From Chryseobacterium sp. S0630 (GTDB lineage: Bacteria > Bacteroidota > Bacteroidia > Flavobacteriales > Weeksellaceae), in contig NZ_JAMZGF010000033.1 of assembly GCF_024158915.1 (NCBI RefSeq), forward strand, positions 1 to 54,459: a DNA stretch of 54,459 bases. The letters are read 5' to 3'. Of the stretch, positions 32,801-43,024 are shown one piece after another. Each line of letters starts with the position of its first letter. Position 1 is the first letter of the stretch. The notes under the pieces are model-generated. The model saw nothing but the letters and a program-made list of their open reading frames with translations, had not been told where the DNA came from and did no database searches. The position numbers were made by a program, and so were the translations under genes.

Positions 32801-32808
32801 CAAAAGTA
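32801..32808 (-). promoter_or_regulatory. Promoter -7 box, TACTTTTG
   Basis: Exact TAnnTTTG octamer 18 nt before typA on the reverse strand. Confidence 0.55.
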
Positions 32809-32883
32809 GTGATTTTTAATGAAAAAATATTTAGTTATCTAAATATTTAATAATTTGTTTAAAATACTTATTTACAAGACAAT

Positions 32884-32911
32884 AAAAAAGAGTGTCCGAA
32901 AAACACTCTTT
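32884..32911 (-). terminator. Rho-independent terminator
   Basis: 9-bp stem AAAGAGTGT/ACACTCTTT with a 7-nt loop and T residues on the reverse strand, ending the peptide gene at 32919. Confidence 0.8.
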
Positions 32912-32918
32912 AAGTTAT

Positions 32919-33125
32919 TTATACACAAGCTTGTATTTCGCATGGATCTATTACAGGCGGTTCTCCGCATATGATGTCAAATTCTGCGCAATTACTGGAG
33001 AATCCGGTTGCCCATCCCCATCTTACGGCACATGTGTCAGCATCTTTGCATTTTACCATTCCTTTAACGATTCCTCCCTGAACTGATTTCATTTCAGTTC
33101 TGGAAATTTTTCTAAGATTTCTCAT
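32919..33125 (-). CDS. Double-glycine-leader Cys-rich peptide 5
   Basis: 68 residues. The leader MRNLRKISRTEMKSVQGG ends at G18 and follows the same pattern as the others (basic start, acidic residue four or five before a hydrophobic pair, GG). The core has cysteines at 26, 32, 46, 53, 62 and 67, spaced C-x5-C-x13-C-x6-C-x8-C-x4-C. The x6 and x4 spacings recur but are not contiguous as they are in the cluster at 26116-27028. The frame is open to 33176, but the added residues are hydrophobic and would displace the leader. It stands alone with its own terminator. Confidence 0.75.
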   Translation of the reverse strand: MRNLRKISRTEMKSVQGGIVKGMVKCKDADTCAVRWGWATGFSSNCAEFDIICGEPPVIDPCEIQACV

Positions 33126-33234
33126 GTTGTTTTGTTTATTTGTTATTAGCATGATAAAAATATAAAAAAAACACAATAATTAATATGTTATTCAAATATT
33201 TAACATTTCGGAGAAATATTTTTAACATTCACAT

Positions 33235-33489
33235 TCAATGCCTTAGCAACCTGTAAAACAAAACAAGATCAATTAAAACAACCAATATAAATTTCATGAG
33301 AAAAGATTTCTTGGAAACTTTATGATTGAAGAGAATCATTCCCATAGCAGCTCCTATAATTCCGCCCAGCAAAGAAATTCCTAAAAGGGTATTTTCGGAA
33401 ATTCTCCATTGATGCTTTTGGGCCTGCCACTTATCAAAACCAAAAGTACCTAATGCAAGTACGTTTATTATCAACAGAAAAGGAATCAT
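33235..33489 (-). CDS. DUF1294 domain-containing membrane protein
   Basis: 84 residues. It opens with a membrane helix, then FGFDKWQAQKHQWRISE, the conserved DK-A---WRI-E core of DUF1294, a Gly-rich second helix (LLGISLLGGIIGAAMGM), the KVSKKSF segment and a third helix. The family has no established function; in other proteins the domain is fused to a cold-shock domain. It is a single gene between the peptide gene and an inverted-repeat element. Confidence 0.85.
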   Translation of the reverse strand: MIPFLLIINVLALGTFGFDKWQAQKHQWRISENTLLGISLLGGIIGAAMGMILFNHKVSKKSFLMKFILVVLIDLVLFYRLLRH

Positions 33490-33550
33490 TCTTCATTTAA
33501 TTTGCCGCAAAAATAGAGCTTAATTTATAAAAATACACGTACCCATTCCA

Positions 33551-34155
<605 letters not shown>

Positions 34156-34191
34156 TTTCTTTATCCATTTGAGCAAAAAAGATTTCTAAAT

Positions 34192-34222
34192 AAAAAGAGC
34201 TGTCTTCGTGAAGACAGCTCTT
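34192..34222 (-). terminator. Rho-independent terminator
   Basis: 13-bp perfect stem AAGAGCTGTCTTC/GAAGACAGCTCTT with a tiny loop; the T-run lies on the reverse strand, so it mainly serves the YceI-family gene. Confidence 0.82.
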
Positions 34223-34245
34223 GTAATTATTAAAGTTTAAATAAC

Positions 34246-34923
34246 TTATTTTTTAGCTTTTACGTCGATTGCAATCTCGATATCTTTGCTGATCATCCAT
34301 TCTGCTGGATCTGCTTCAGAAGTACCGAATTTAAGTCCCCAATCTGCTCTGTTTACGGTAAATTTAGCCTGAATAGCCGCTGAATTTTCTGCAACATCTA
34401 CTTTCGCAGGGAAAGTAACATTCATTGTTTTTCCTGATAAAGTAAGGTTTCCACTTACTGTTTTATTAGCTCCTGCTACTGCATCTTTTGGTGCTTCTTT
34501 CAAATCTGTAACACTTGTAATTTTGAAATCTGAAGTAGGGTTTTTCGCTACATCAAAGAAATCAGGATTTTTTAAGTGCGCCTCAAGATCAGCTGGTTTT
34601 TTATCTTTTTCTGTTACTGAAGCCGGATCTACTTTGATAGAATTCATGTCAATTACAAAGTTTCCTGCAGAAACCTGACCTGCATCAACACTGATATCTC
34701 CAGACTTTACCGTAAGAGTTCCCCAACGAGGTGCCATTCCTCCTTTGTGGAAAGCTTTCCAGTTTACTACTGAGCCTACTGTATCTACTGCCAGCGTTTC
34801 TCCTTTGCTCTCTGCTACAGTTTGTTCCTGAGCCGTAGCTGCAGTTTCTGCTGTTTTTCCTTTATCACATGACGCCAAAAGCAATCCTATTCCTACTAAT
34901 GCAATTACGCTAATTTTTTTCAT
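34246..34923 (-). CDS. YceI family lipoprotein
   Basis: 225 residues. A type II signal peptide has lipobox LASC (C19), and an Ala/Glu-rich linker leads to the YceI beta-barrel, with the opening SVVNWKAFHKGGMAPRWGTL and the closing FTVNRADWGLKFG. Family members bind isoprenoids such as polyprenyl chains in the periplasm. Here the protein would be tethered to a membrane. A TATTTTTG promoter lies 48 nt upstream and a terminator follows. Confidence 0.9.
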   Translation of the reverse strand: MKKISVIALVGIGLLLASCDKGKTAETAATAQEQTVAESKGETLAVDTVGSVVNWKAFHKGGMAPRWGTLTVKSGDISVDAGQVSAGNFVIDMNSIKVDPASVTEKDKKPADLEAHLKNPDFFDVAKNPTSDFKITSVTDLKEAPKDAVAGANKTVSGNLTLSGKTMNVTFPAKVDVAENSAAIQAKFTVNRADWGLKFGTSEADPAEWMISKDIEIAIDVKAKK

Positions 34924-34971
34924 ATTGAACTGTTTTAAAAAAGTTTATTAAAATTTTGTTGTTTTCGGGTA

Positions 34972-34979
34972 CAAAAATA
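34972..34979 (-). promoter_or_regulatory. Promoter -7 box, TATTTTTG
   Basis: Exact TAnnTTTG octamer for the YceI-family gene on the reverse strand. The 327-nt gap between the divergent genes (34924-35250) holds this box, the one at 35207 and nothing else that I recognise. Confidence 0.5.
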
Positions 34980-35206
34980 GAAAAACCTGCTTTGCATCAT
35001 CTTAACATATATCAAGAAATGACTTTTTTTGATTTTTTTATTGATTTCCACCATCAGTTTTAATTTTGTTGGCTGAAAGTATAAAAAATCATTCTACTCC
35101 ACAATACGGAAACCTTACAATACTAATACATTCTTAAATTAACTCTAAATTTTATAGATTTTTATTGTTTTATAATTTTTCACTATTCCAGATCACAATA
35201 AAAATG

Positions 35207-35214
35207 TATTTTTG
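35207..35214 (+). promoter_or_regulatory. Promoter -7 box, TATTTTTG
   Basis: Exact TAnnTTTG octamer 36 nt before the ATG at 35251. Confidence 0.5.
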
Positions 35215-35250
35215 GCACTTTGTAGGAAAAACACAAATTTTAATAAAAAC

Positions 35251-37638
35251 ATGACAAAAAAACTAATAACATTATTAGCAATAAGCACAATTTATTGTCT
35301 TAATGCACAAACCAAAGCTGAAGAAGCTCTCAAAACATTTGAGCAAAAATATCCTCAGGAAAAAATACACTTGCTATTGGATAAAAGCAGTTATACTGTG
35401 GGAGAAAACCTATGGTTTAAGTCATTTGTATTTGATGGCTATACTACATCTGCTATTTCGACTACCTTATTTGTAGAATTGTACGACAGCAATAAAAATC
35501 AGATCAGCAAAAAATTAATTCCATTAATAAATGGTGAAGGAAGTGGCAACATTGCCCTTAAGGATTCTTTAAAAGAGGACATTTACTATATTAGAGCGTA
35601 CACCAGCTGGATGGCTAACTTTAATGAAGATTTTCAGCTTATAAAACCTATTACAGTCTATAACCCTTCATCGCCAGAAAAATTAATAATCAATCCAACT
35701 CCATGGATGGTATCAGCTTATCCTGAAAGCGGAAGCTTTATAGACGGAATCAGTACAAAAGTAGCAGTAAGGCTACAATCTAATGGAATAACGCCTTCTG
35801 ACTGGGAAGGGTATGTCACAGACTCTGATAATCCTGATATAAAAATCACAACATTTAAAGGGTTTGATCAAAATATCGGATTATTTAATATCACTCCTAA
35901 AACCGGAAAAAGATACCAACTGACTGTTCAGGATAAGAGCGGACAAAAACAAAATATTGCTCTTCCTGAAGTCTCTGCATCTGGAATAAACCTACAAGTA
36001 GTAAGTGATAAAGACCACGTAAAGTACACCATAAAAGCCAAAAATCAGTCTCAGGACTCACAGTATTATACTGTTTTAGGAACCATCAACAATCAGCTTG
36101 TTTACAAAGCTAAGATTAATAAAATCAATAACGAAGCTCAATATTCTATCTCCAACAACCAACTTGTGAGTGGAATCCTACAACTTACCATTTTTGATGA
36201 CAAAGAAAATGTTGTATCTAATAGGCTTGCTTTTGTACAACCTCAGTTGTTGCAGTTCAAGCAACCATTATTACAGGCTGTTTCATTAAAAGATATACCA
36301 CGGGGTAAGAACTCGTTTGATATTCCTAAGGATGCTAATTATTCCAATTACACAGTTTTAGTACTTGATGCCAACACCAAAAGTACAGAAGAGGATCAAA
36401 GTTTATTAAGCTCTTTATGGCTGACCGGAGACATAACATCACCCGTTACTAGTCCTGCTCAATATTTTACAAAAAACCGTAATACAGAAGCGTTGGATGC
36501 CCTTTTAATTTCAGAAAAATGGAAGCGTTTTGAATGGAAATCAATTATGACAGGAAACTATCCTATGATCAAATATCAACCGGAAAGCTATCTTTCTTAT
36601 AAAGGGAAAGTAAATATTCAGGGGAAAACCGCTCCTAATACAGAAGTAAATTTAATTTTCGGTTCAGAACCGGGTTCCAGAATGTCTCAAATAAAATCTG
36701 ACAACAATGGTTTTCTAACATTGAATAATTTGGTTTTTGAAGACACAATGAAATTTTTTTATCAGTTAAATTCTGAGCCAAAAGATCTTAATAATAATTA
36801 TTCTGTTTACTTCCAACCTACATTTGCTTTTATCCCTTACAAAAAGAACTTTCCGCCAAGTTCCTACAAACTGGTTCCTCGTCCGGCTGATGATAAACCC
36901 TCTAATGAAGTCAATAGATCACTTACCGCTCTTAATACTCAGAAAGTTATCAGTGAAAACATCACCAATATTGAAGAAATAAAATTAAAAGGAGAAGTAA
37001 AGAATAAGACGAAAAAATTAAACGACGAATTGAGCAGCCCACGATTCAAGAGTATGAATGAACAAGTTTTCGACTTTGTAAATGATTCCACAATGGTTAC
37101 CTCCACAAATATTTTGAAATGGCTGCAAGGAAGAGTTGCAGGCTTAACAATTCAAATGCAACGTGGAAGTTACACTGCTTCTCTGAGAGGTGGGCAAGTG
37201 GGGATCTATCTTGATGAAATGCTTGTTGATCCTAGTCAAATAGATAATATATCTCCCTCCGATATTGCTATGGTAAAGGTGATAAAAGGATTTTTTGCTG
37301 GTGGTTTTGGTGGTGGCAACGGAGCTATTGCCATTTATAGTCGTCGTGGTGCATCCTCTAACAAAATCGTATCGTCAAAATTAAGACAAATCTCTCTAAC
37401 AGGATATGACAAAGAAGCAACTTTTGAAAGTCCTGATTATGGAAATGAAAAATTCAAGAGCGTTACACAGGATACCCGAAGTGTCCTTTACTGGAACTCT
37501 TTTCTCGAGGCACAGCCTGAAGAGTCATCCAAAGTACAGTTTTATAACAATGATGATACAAAAAAATATAAAATAATCATCATGGGATATGATAAAAACA
37601 ATGATACCCCACTTTATTATAATGAATTTTTGCCTTAA
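35251..37638 (+). CDS. Secreted protein with MG2-like domains and a TonB-receptor plug domain
   Basis: 795 residues. The signal peptide ends near YCLNAQ. The first third resembles the macroglobulin-type domains (KIHLLLDKSSYTVGENLWFK, then YIRAYTSWM) found in bacterial alpha-2-macroglobulin-like and related surface proteins. After a middle part without clear homology, residues about 610-700 form a plug-like domain: ILKWLQGRVAGLTIQ, LRGGQVGIYLDEMLVD and VKVIKGFFAGGFGGGNGAIAIYS. A beta-barrel does not follow; the chain ends about 100 residues later. This family is frequent in flavobacteria without a defined function. The frame reaches back to 35212, but the signal peptide sets the start. Confidence 0.75.
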   Translation: MTKKLITLLAISTIYCLNAQTKAEEALKTFEQKYPQEKIHLLLDKSSYTVGENLWFKSFVFDGYTTSAISTTLFVELYDSNKNQISKKLIPLINGEGSGNIALKDSLKEDIYYIRAYTSWMANFNEDFQLIKPITVYNPSSPEKLIINPTPWMVSAYPESGSFIDGISTKVAVRLQSNGITPSDWEGYVTDSDNPDIKITTFKGFDQNIGLFNITPKTGKRYQLTVQDKSGQKQNIALPEVSASGINLQVVSDKDHVKYTIKAKNQSQDSQYYTVLGTINNQLVYKAKINKINNEAQYSISNNQLVSGILQLTIFDDKENVVSNRLAFVQPQLLQFKQPLLQAVSLKDIPRGKNSFDIPKDANYSNYTVLVLDANTKSTEEDQSLLSSLWLTGDITSPVTSPAQYFTKNRNTEALDALLISEKWKRFEWKSIMTGNYPMIKYQPESYLSYKGKVNIQGKTAPNTEVNLIFGSEPGSRMSQIKSDNNGFLTLNNLVFEDTMKFFYQLNSEPKDLNNNYSVYFQPTFAFIPYKKNFPPSSYKLVPRPADDKPSNEVNRSLTALNTQKVISENITNIEEIKLKGEVKNKTKKLNDELSSPRFKSMNEQVFDFVNDSTMVTSTNILKWLQGRVAGLTIQMQRGSYTASLRGGQVGIYLDEMLVDPSQIDNISPSDIAMVKVIKGFFAGGFGGGNGAIAIYSRRGASSNKIVSSKLRQISLTGYDKEATFESPDYGNEKFKSVTQDTRSVLYWNSFLEAQPEESSKVQFYNNDDTKKYKIIIMGYDKNNDTPLYYNEFLP

Positions 37639-37659
37639 TTAATTTAAAAATTCTCATAC

Positions 37660-37694
37660 AGCCTGATTACATTTTCTGTAATCAGGCTTTTTTT
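37660..37694 (+). terminator. Rho-independent terminator
   Basis: 12-bp perfect stem AGCCTGATTACA/TGTAATCAGGCT, 5-nt loop, then seven T residues. Confidence 0.9.
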
Positions 37695-37754
37695 ATATTT
37701 CAATTTCATTTTTTCCATTCCAAAACCCTATTTTAGCTATCCGAAAACAGAACA

Positions 37755-39878
37755 ATGACGACCGTAGAATTTATACAGAAACAGCTCAATATTTCTGAAA
37801 AGAGCATCAACAATACCTTACAACTATTATCTGAAGACTGTACCATTCCTTTTATTTCCCGTTACCGAAAAGATAAAACCGGAAACCTTGACGAAATACA
37901 AATCGAACAGATCTCAAAAATCAGCAAGCAATTTGATGAAATTGTTAAGAGAAAAGAATCCATTTTAAAATCAATAGAAGAACAGAATGGATTGACTCCT
38001 GAACTTCAACAGAGAATAGAAGAAAGCTTTGACATTCAGGAACTGGAAGACCTTTATCTGCCTTTCAAAAAACGTAAGAAAACCAAAGCTGATACAGCCA
38101 AGGAAAAAGGTCTGGAACCTTTAGCTAAAATTATTATGAGCCAGAAAAGTAATGACATTCTTTTTCTGGCTTCAAAATATCTGAATAATGAAGTTGCTTC
38201 CGAAGAAGAAGCCCTGCAGGGAGCAAGAGACATCATGGCAGAATGGATTAACGAAAATATGTATGTCCGTAAGAACCTTAGAAGACTATTTCAGCGCAAA
38301 GCAGTAGTTACCTCCAAGGTTGTAAAAGCTAAAAAAGACGAAGAAGAAGCCCAGAAATTCTCCCAATATTTTGAATGGGAAGAAAGCCTTAGCAGAACAC
38401 CTTCTCACAGGCTTTTAGCCATGCTCAGAGCTGAAACAGAAGGTTTTGTAAAAACAAATGTAGGAATAGACAAAGACGAAGCCATTGATTTCATTGAAAA
38501 AGCAATTATCAAATCTAATAATGAAAGTTCTGAACAAATTGCACTGGCCATAAAAGATAGCTATAAAAGACTACTGGAGCCTGCTATTTCGAATGAAGCA
38601 TTACAGGAAGCTAAAGAAAAAGCGGACAAAAAAGCCATTGAAATTTTCTCTGAGAACTTAAGCCAACTCCTTCTTGCCCCACCTTTAGGAGAAAAGAGGA
38701 TTCTGGCAATAGATCCCGGATACCGAAGCGGATGCAAAGTAGTATGCCTGGATGAAAAGGGAGATTTATTACACAACGAAACCCTCTACCCTCATGCTCC
38801 ACAGAATGAAAGTGGAATGGCTATGAAAAAAATCCGTTCTATGGTGAATGCTTACAATATTGAGGCTATTTCTATTGGTAACGGAACAGCAAGCCGTGAA
38901 ACAGAATTCTTTATCAAAAAAATTGCTTTTGATAAACCTTTGCAGGTTTTTGTAGTTTCAGAAGCAGGAGCATCTGTTTATTCTGCAAGTAAAATTGCAA
39001 GAGATGAATTCCCGTCGTATGATGTAACGGTACGTGGAGCAGTTTCTATCGGAAGAAGACTTTCTGATCCGTTGGCAGAATTGGTGAAAATTGATGCTAA
39101 ATCTATTGGTGTCGGACAATACCAGCATGATGTAGATCAGACTCAATTAAAAAATGAGCTGGATTCTACCGTGATGAAATGTGTAAACTCTGTGGGAATT
39201 AATTTAAATACCGCCAGCAAGTCACTATTAAGTTATGTTTCCGGAATCGGAGAAAAAATGGCAGAAAATATTGTGAATTACCGTACTGAAAACGGTGCTT
39301 TTGAAGATAGAAAACAGCTGAAAAAAGTTCCAAGACTTGGAGAAAAAGCTTTCCAGCAAGCCGCTGCTTTTGTAAGAATCACAAACGCCACAAACCCCTT
39401 AGATAACTCTGCTGTACACCCTGAAGCTTATGGAATTGTAGAGAAAATGGCAAAAGATTTAGGTATTAAAACCAATGAACTGATAGCCAATAAAGAAAAA
39501 ATAGCCCTGGTAAAACCCGAAAGTTATATCACAGGTGAAATCGGGATTTTAGGAATAAAAGATATTTTGAAAGAGCTTGAAAAACCGGGACTGGACCCAA
39601 GAAAAGCAGCAAAAGTATTTGAATTCGACCCGAATGTTAAAAGCATTAAAGACTTAAAAGCAGGGATGATTCTTCCGGGAATTGTCAATAACATTACTGC
39701 TTTTGGATGTTTCGTAGATCTTGGAATCAAAGAAAGCGGACTGGTTCATATTTCCCAGCTGAAAGAAGGATTTGTATCGGATGTCAACGAGGTAGTAAAA
39801 CTTCATCAACATGTTCGTGTAAAAGTAACGGAAGTGGATGAAGCAAGAAAAAGAGTCCAGCTGAGTATGATTTTGTAA
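37755..39878 (+). CDS. tex: Tex family RNA-binding transcriptional accessory protein
   Basis: 707 residues, the usual length. Domains in order: N-terminal Tex helix-turn-helix part, YqgF-like RNase H fold (LAIDPGYRSGCKVVCLD, about 318-334), helix-hairpin-helix (VSGIGEKMAENIVNYR, about 495-510) and C-terminal S1 domain (GMILPGIVNNITAFGCFVDL). Tex binds single-stranded nucleic acids and affects transcription and toxin expression in several bacteria; its exact role is unsettled. A HAD gene follows after 46 nt. Confidence 0.94.
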   Translation: MTTVEFIQKQLNISEKSINNTLQLLSEDCTIPFISRYRKDKTGNLDEIQIEQISKISKQFDEIVKRKESILKSIEEQNGLTPELQQRIEESFDIQELEDLYLPFKKRKKTKADTAKEKGLEPLAKIIMSQKSNDILFLASKYLNNEVASEEEALQGARDIMAEWINENMYVRKNLRRLFQRKAVVTSKVVKAKKDEEEAQKFSQYFEWEESLSRTPSHRLLAMLRAETEGFVKTNVGIDKDEAIDFIEKAIIKSNNESSEQIALAIKDSYKRLLEPAISNEALQEAKEKADKKAIEIFSENLSQLLLAPPLGEKRILAIDPGYRSGCKVVCLDEKGDLLHNETLYPHAPQNESGMAMKKIRSMVNAYNIEAISIGNGTASRETEFFIKKIAFDKPLQVFVVSEAGASVYSASKIARDEFPSYDVTVRGAVSIGRRLSDPLAELVKIDAKSIGVGQYQHDVDQTQLKNELDSTVMKCVNSVGINLNTASKSLLSYVSGIGEKMAENIVNYRTENGAFEDRKQLKKVPRLGEKAFQQAAAFVRITNATNPLDNSAVHPEAYGIVEKMAKDLGIKTNELIANKEKIALVKPESYITGEIGILGIKDILKELEKPGLDPRKAAKVFEFDPNVKSIKDLKAGMILPGIVNNITAFGCFVDLGIKESGLVHISQLKEGFVSDVNEVVKLHQHVRVKVTEVDEARKRVQLSMIL

Positions 39879-39885
39879 TTTTTAA

Positions 39886-40563
<678 letters not shown>

Positions 40564-40662
40564 GTAGTGACAGCTGATTGATAATGAGAAACTGTCATAT
40601 CTTTTTTAAAAAAATATAGCTTTTTGAAGCATTAATCCATTAAAACAAATTACAAGCACTCA

Positions 40663-41229
40663 TTGAAAATATCCGAACTTAAAGTAAAGAAAATTATTCA
40701 TAGGCCTACCAGATCCTTTGATGAATCGGGCAATAGAATTTATAACGAGTTTGAATTTGAACTCCCTTACAACCCTGTTCATAAAGGAAATGAAACGGAA
40801 CGCCTTTTTGCTAAAGTGATTGATATGGCTCCTTTTATCATGATCATCGTATTGATCTTTCATCAGTCTTTCGTCTTTGGCATCTTGCTTTCTATTCCGT
40901 CTGTGATCATCTCCGGAGCTTTTTGTGAAGGGTATTTCGGTACAACTTTCGGCAAGAGAATTTTTAACCTTAAAGTTCTTGATGATTATGGGAGACAGCT
41001 TGATTTTCCGATATCACTGCAAAGAAATTTTTTGTGTCTGGCCAACTTCAGGCCGGTTTTTACAGAGCATACTTCAAAAACTGTTGCAATGGGAACACAA
41101 ACCAGAACTCATATGAACTTCAGTATGCATCTTAATAATAAGATCTGTAAAACCTATGTTGTAAAAGAAAGCAAAGTAAAAGAAATACAAGAAATGCTGT
41201 TACAAGAAGATAAAAAGGCTGCCCGGTAG
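40663..41229 (+). CDS. RDD family membrane protein
   Basis: 188 residues. Two to three membrane helices (about 46-85) follow a soluble N-terminal part; FGKRIFNLKVLDDYGR is the conserved segment of the RDD family, whose first motif is represented here by LFAKVIDMAPF. Function is not established; some RDD proteins are proposed to be ion exchangers. The start is a TTG (40663), the second TTG start in a row; the first ATG in frame lies within the first helix. Its end overlaps the terminator of the convergent M28 gene. Confidence 0.75.
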   Translation: MKISELKVKKIIHRPTRSFDESGNRIYNEFEFELPYNPVHKGNETERLFAKVIDMAPFIMIIVLIFHQSFVFGILLSIPSVIISGAFCEGYFGTTFGKRIFNLKVLDDYGRQLDFPISLQRNFLCLANFRPVFTEHTSKTVAMGTQTRTHMNFSMHLNNKICKTYVVKESKVKEIQEMLLQEDKKAAR

Positions 41230-41239
41230 GACAGCCTTT
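41212..41239 (-). terminator. Rho-independent terminator of the M28 peptidase gene
   Basis: 8-bp AAAGGCTG/CAGCCTTT stem on the reverse strand followed by T residues. The hairpin overlaps the last codons of the convergent RDD gene. Confidence 0.78.
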
Positions 41240-41263
41240 ACTCTTTCTTCTATAGAAAAACTA

Positions 41264-42835
41264 TTATTTATAGTCTCTAGAACTTCTTCTGGGTTCTTTT
41301 ACTTCCGGCCATTTTACCGTCTCCCCTTTTTCATCCTGAGGCATTACTCTTTTTTCTCTATTACTGAATTCAGGATCTTCGGATGCCATGTAAGCCAATG
41401 CTGCTGTTAAAATTACGTTGTTTTTCACTTCGTCAAAAACAATCTTGTCATAAGTATCTTTTGTGGTATGCCATGTATATCCAAAATATCCCCAGTTCAA
41501 AGACCCTAAAGAAATCCCTGGAACTCCAGCTGCTACGAATGAAGCATGATCAGAACCTCCTCCGCCAGGCATTCCTGGAAAGTCAGTTTTAATATGGCTT
41601 CTTACTGCTTTTGGAACACCGTCAAGCCATCTTCCTACGTAATCATAAGCTTTTACAAATCCCTGACCGCTGATATTCACCACACGCCCTGTTCCGTTAT
41701 CCTGATTAAAAGCAGCCTGTACTCCTTTTATAATCTGAGGATTATCTGCTACAAAACCTCTCGATCCGTTTAATCCCTGCTCTTCACTTCCCCAAAGCCC
41801 AATTACAATAGTTCTCTTGTTATTAGGATAATATTTCTTCAGAATTCTCATAGTTTCCAGCATCGTAATCGTGCCGGTTCCATTATCTGTAGCTCCCTGA
41901 GCACCGTCCCAAGAGTCAAGATGAGCGGAAAGAATCACATATTCTTCAGGTTTTTCTTTTCCTTTAATCATTCCGATTGTATTGAAGCTTTTGGCTTCAG
42001 GAAGTATTTTTGACTGAGCATCAATTTTGATTTTAGGCAGAGTTCCTTTTTCTGCCATTCTGTAAAGCATTCCATAGTCTTCCACATCAATATCGATCAT
42101 TGGAATTTTGCTTGTTTTAGCACCAAAAATCCTGTTTGCTCCCATGATTCCGGTCCAGTTTGAAATAGCAATTCCTGCCGCCCCTGCTTTTTCCAGTGCT
42201 TCCGGCAGACTGTTATTATCATATCCGATATTCTTTATGTAAGCTGCAAAATCTTTGGTAGCCTGCTCTTTCTCTGATTTAAGCTTTTCATACAATTCAG
42301 GAGTTGCAAATTCTTTGATTTGTTCATCAGAACGTCCTATTTTCTGATATTGTGCCATCAGCACAATTTTTCCTTTCGCAGAAGGAAGCCATTGGTCAAA
42401 TTCAGCCTTAGAAGATACCTTCGGAAGGATAATCACTTCGGCTTCAATTGCTTTTTTAGTAGCCGGACTCCATGCAAGTTGTGTTGCTGAAAGAGATTTT
42501 ACACGAGGATATGTCATATCAACATGAGTCGTTCCTCTTTGCCATCCCTTCCATGTCCCAAATTGCTGAAGATTGGCATCTACTCCCCAAGAACGAAGTT
42601 TATTGGCACTCCATTCGTTTGCCTGTAGCATTTCGGGAGTTCCTACAAGACGGGGACCGATCCCGTCAAGCAACTCAGACGCAAGGTTTTCCAGTTGGGA
42701 ATTATTATTTACTTCATCTACAAAACTTTTTACGATAGGGTTAAGCCTTTCTTTTGGGTCAACCTTTACCTGAGCCCATGAAAACTGGGCAGCCAGCACT
42801 ACTGCAGGAACTGCAAAAAATCTATTTATCCTCAT
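41264..42835 (-). CDS. Secreted M28 family zinc aminopeptidase
   Basis: 523 residues from the ATG at 42835; the frame is open further upstream but only this start puts the signal peptide (RFFAVPAVVLAAQFSWAQ) first. A PA-type insert domain precedes the catalytic domain. The five zinc ligands of the co-catalytic site are visible: H and D in HLDSWDGAQGATDNG, the glutamates of GSEEQGL, the D of NQDNGTGR and the H of GGSDHASF. The protein would trim peptides in the periplasm or outside the cell. No C-terminal type IX sorting domain is seen; the tail is short and charged. Confidence 0.9.
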   Translation of the reverse strand: MRINRFFAVPAVVLAAQFSWAQVKVDPKERLNPIVKSFVDEVNNNSQLENLASELLDGIGPRLVGTPEMLQANEWSANKLRSWGVDANLQQFGTWKGWQRGTTHVDMTYPRVKSLSATQLAWSPATKKAIEAEVIILPKVSSKAEFDQWLPSAKGKIVLMAQYQKIGRSDEQIKEFATPELYEKLKSEKEQATKDFAAYIKNIGYDNNSLPEALEKAGAAGIAISNWTGIMGANRIFGAKTSKIPMIDIDVEDYGMLYRMAEKGTLPKIKIDAQSKILPEAKSFNTIGMIKGKEKPEEYVILSAHLDSWDGAQGATDNGTGTITMLETMRILKKYYPNNKRTIVIGLWGSEEQGLNGSRGFVADNPQIIKGVQAAFNQDNGTGRVVNISGQGFVKAYDYVGRWLDGVPKAVRSHIKTDFPGMPGGGGSDHASFVAAGVPGISLGSLNWGYFGYTWHTTKDTYDKIVFDEVKNNVILTAALAYMASEDPEFSNREKRVMPQDEKGETVKWPEVKEPRRSSRDYK

Positions 42836-42975
42836 ACTATTTATTGATTGGTTTAAAGATAAAAGAAATCGGGGAGATAGTGAAGAATTAAGCCTAAAAA
42901 AGAGGTTTTTCAATTATATTATTAATAGTTTCATCCAAAAGAAATAATAAAATTCCGAAAGTAACCATAATTAAT

Positions 42976-43011
42976 AAAAAAAGACCATCAATACGACAGT
43001 CTTGTGGCCTT
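42976..43011 (-). terminator. Rho-independent terminator
   Basis: 7-bp AAGGCCA/TGGTCTT stem with a partly paired interior on the reverse strand and seven T residues. It ends the hypothetical gene at 43025. Confidence 0.65.
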
Positions 43012-43024
43012 TAGAAATGACACT

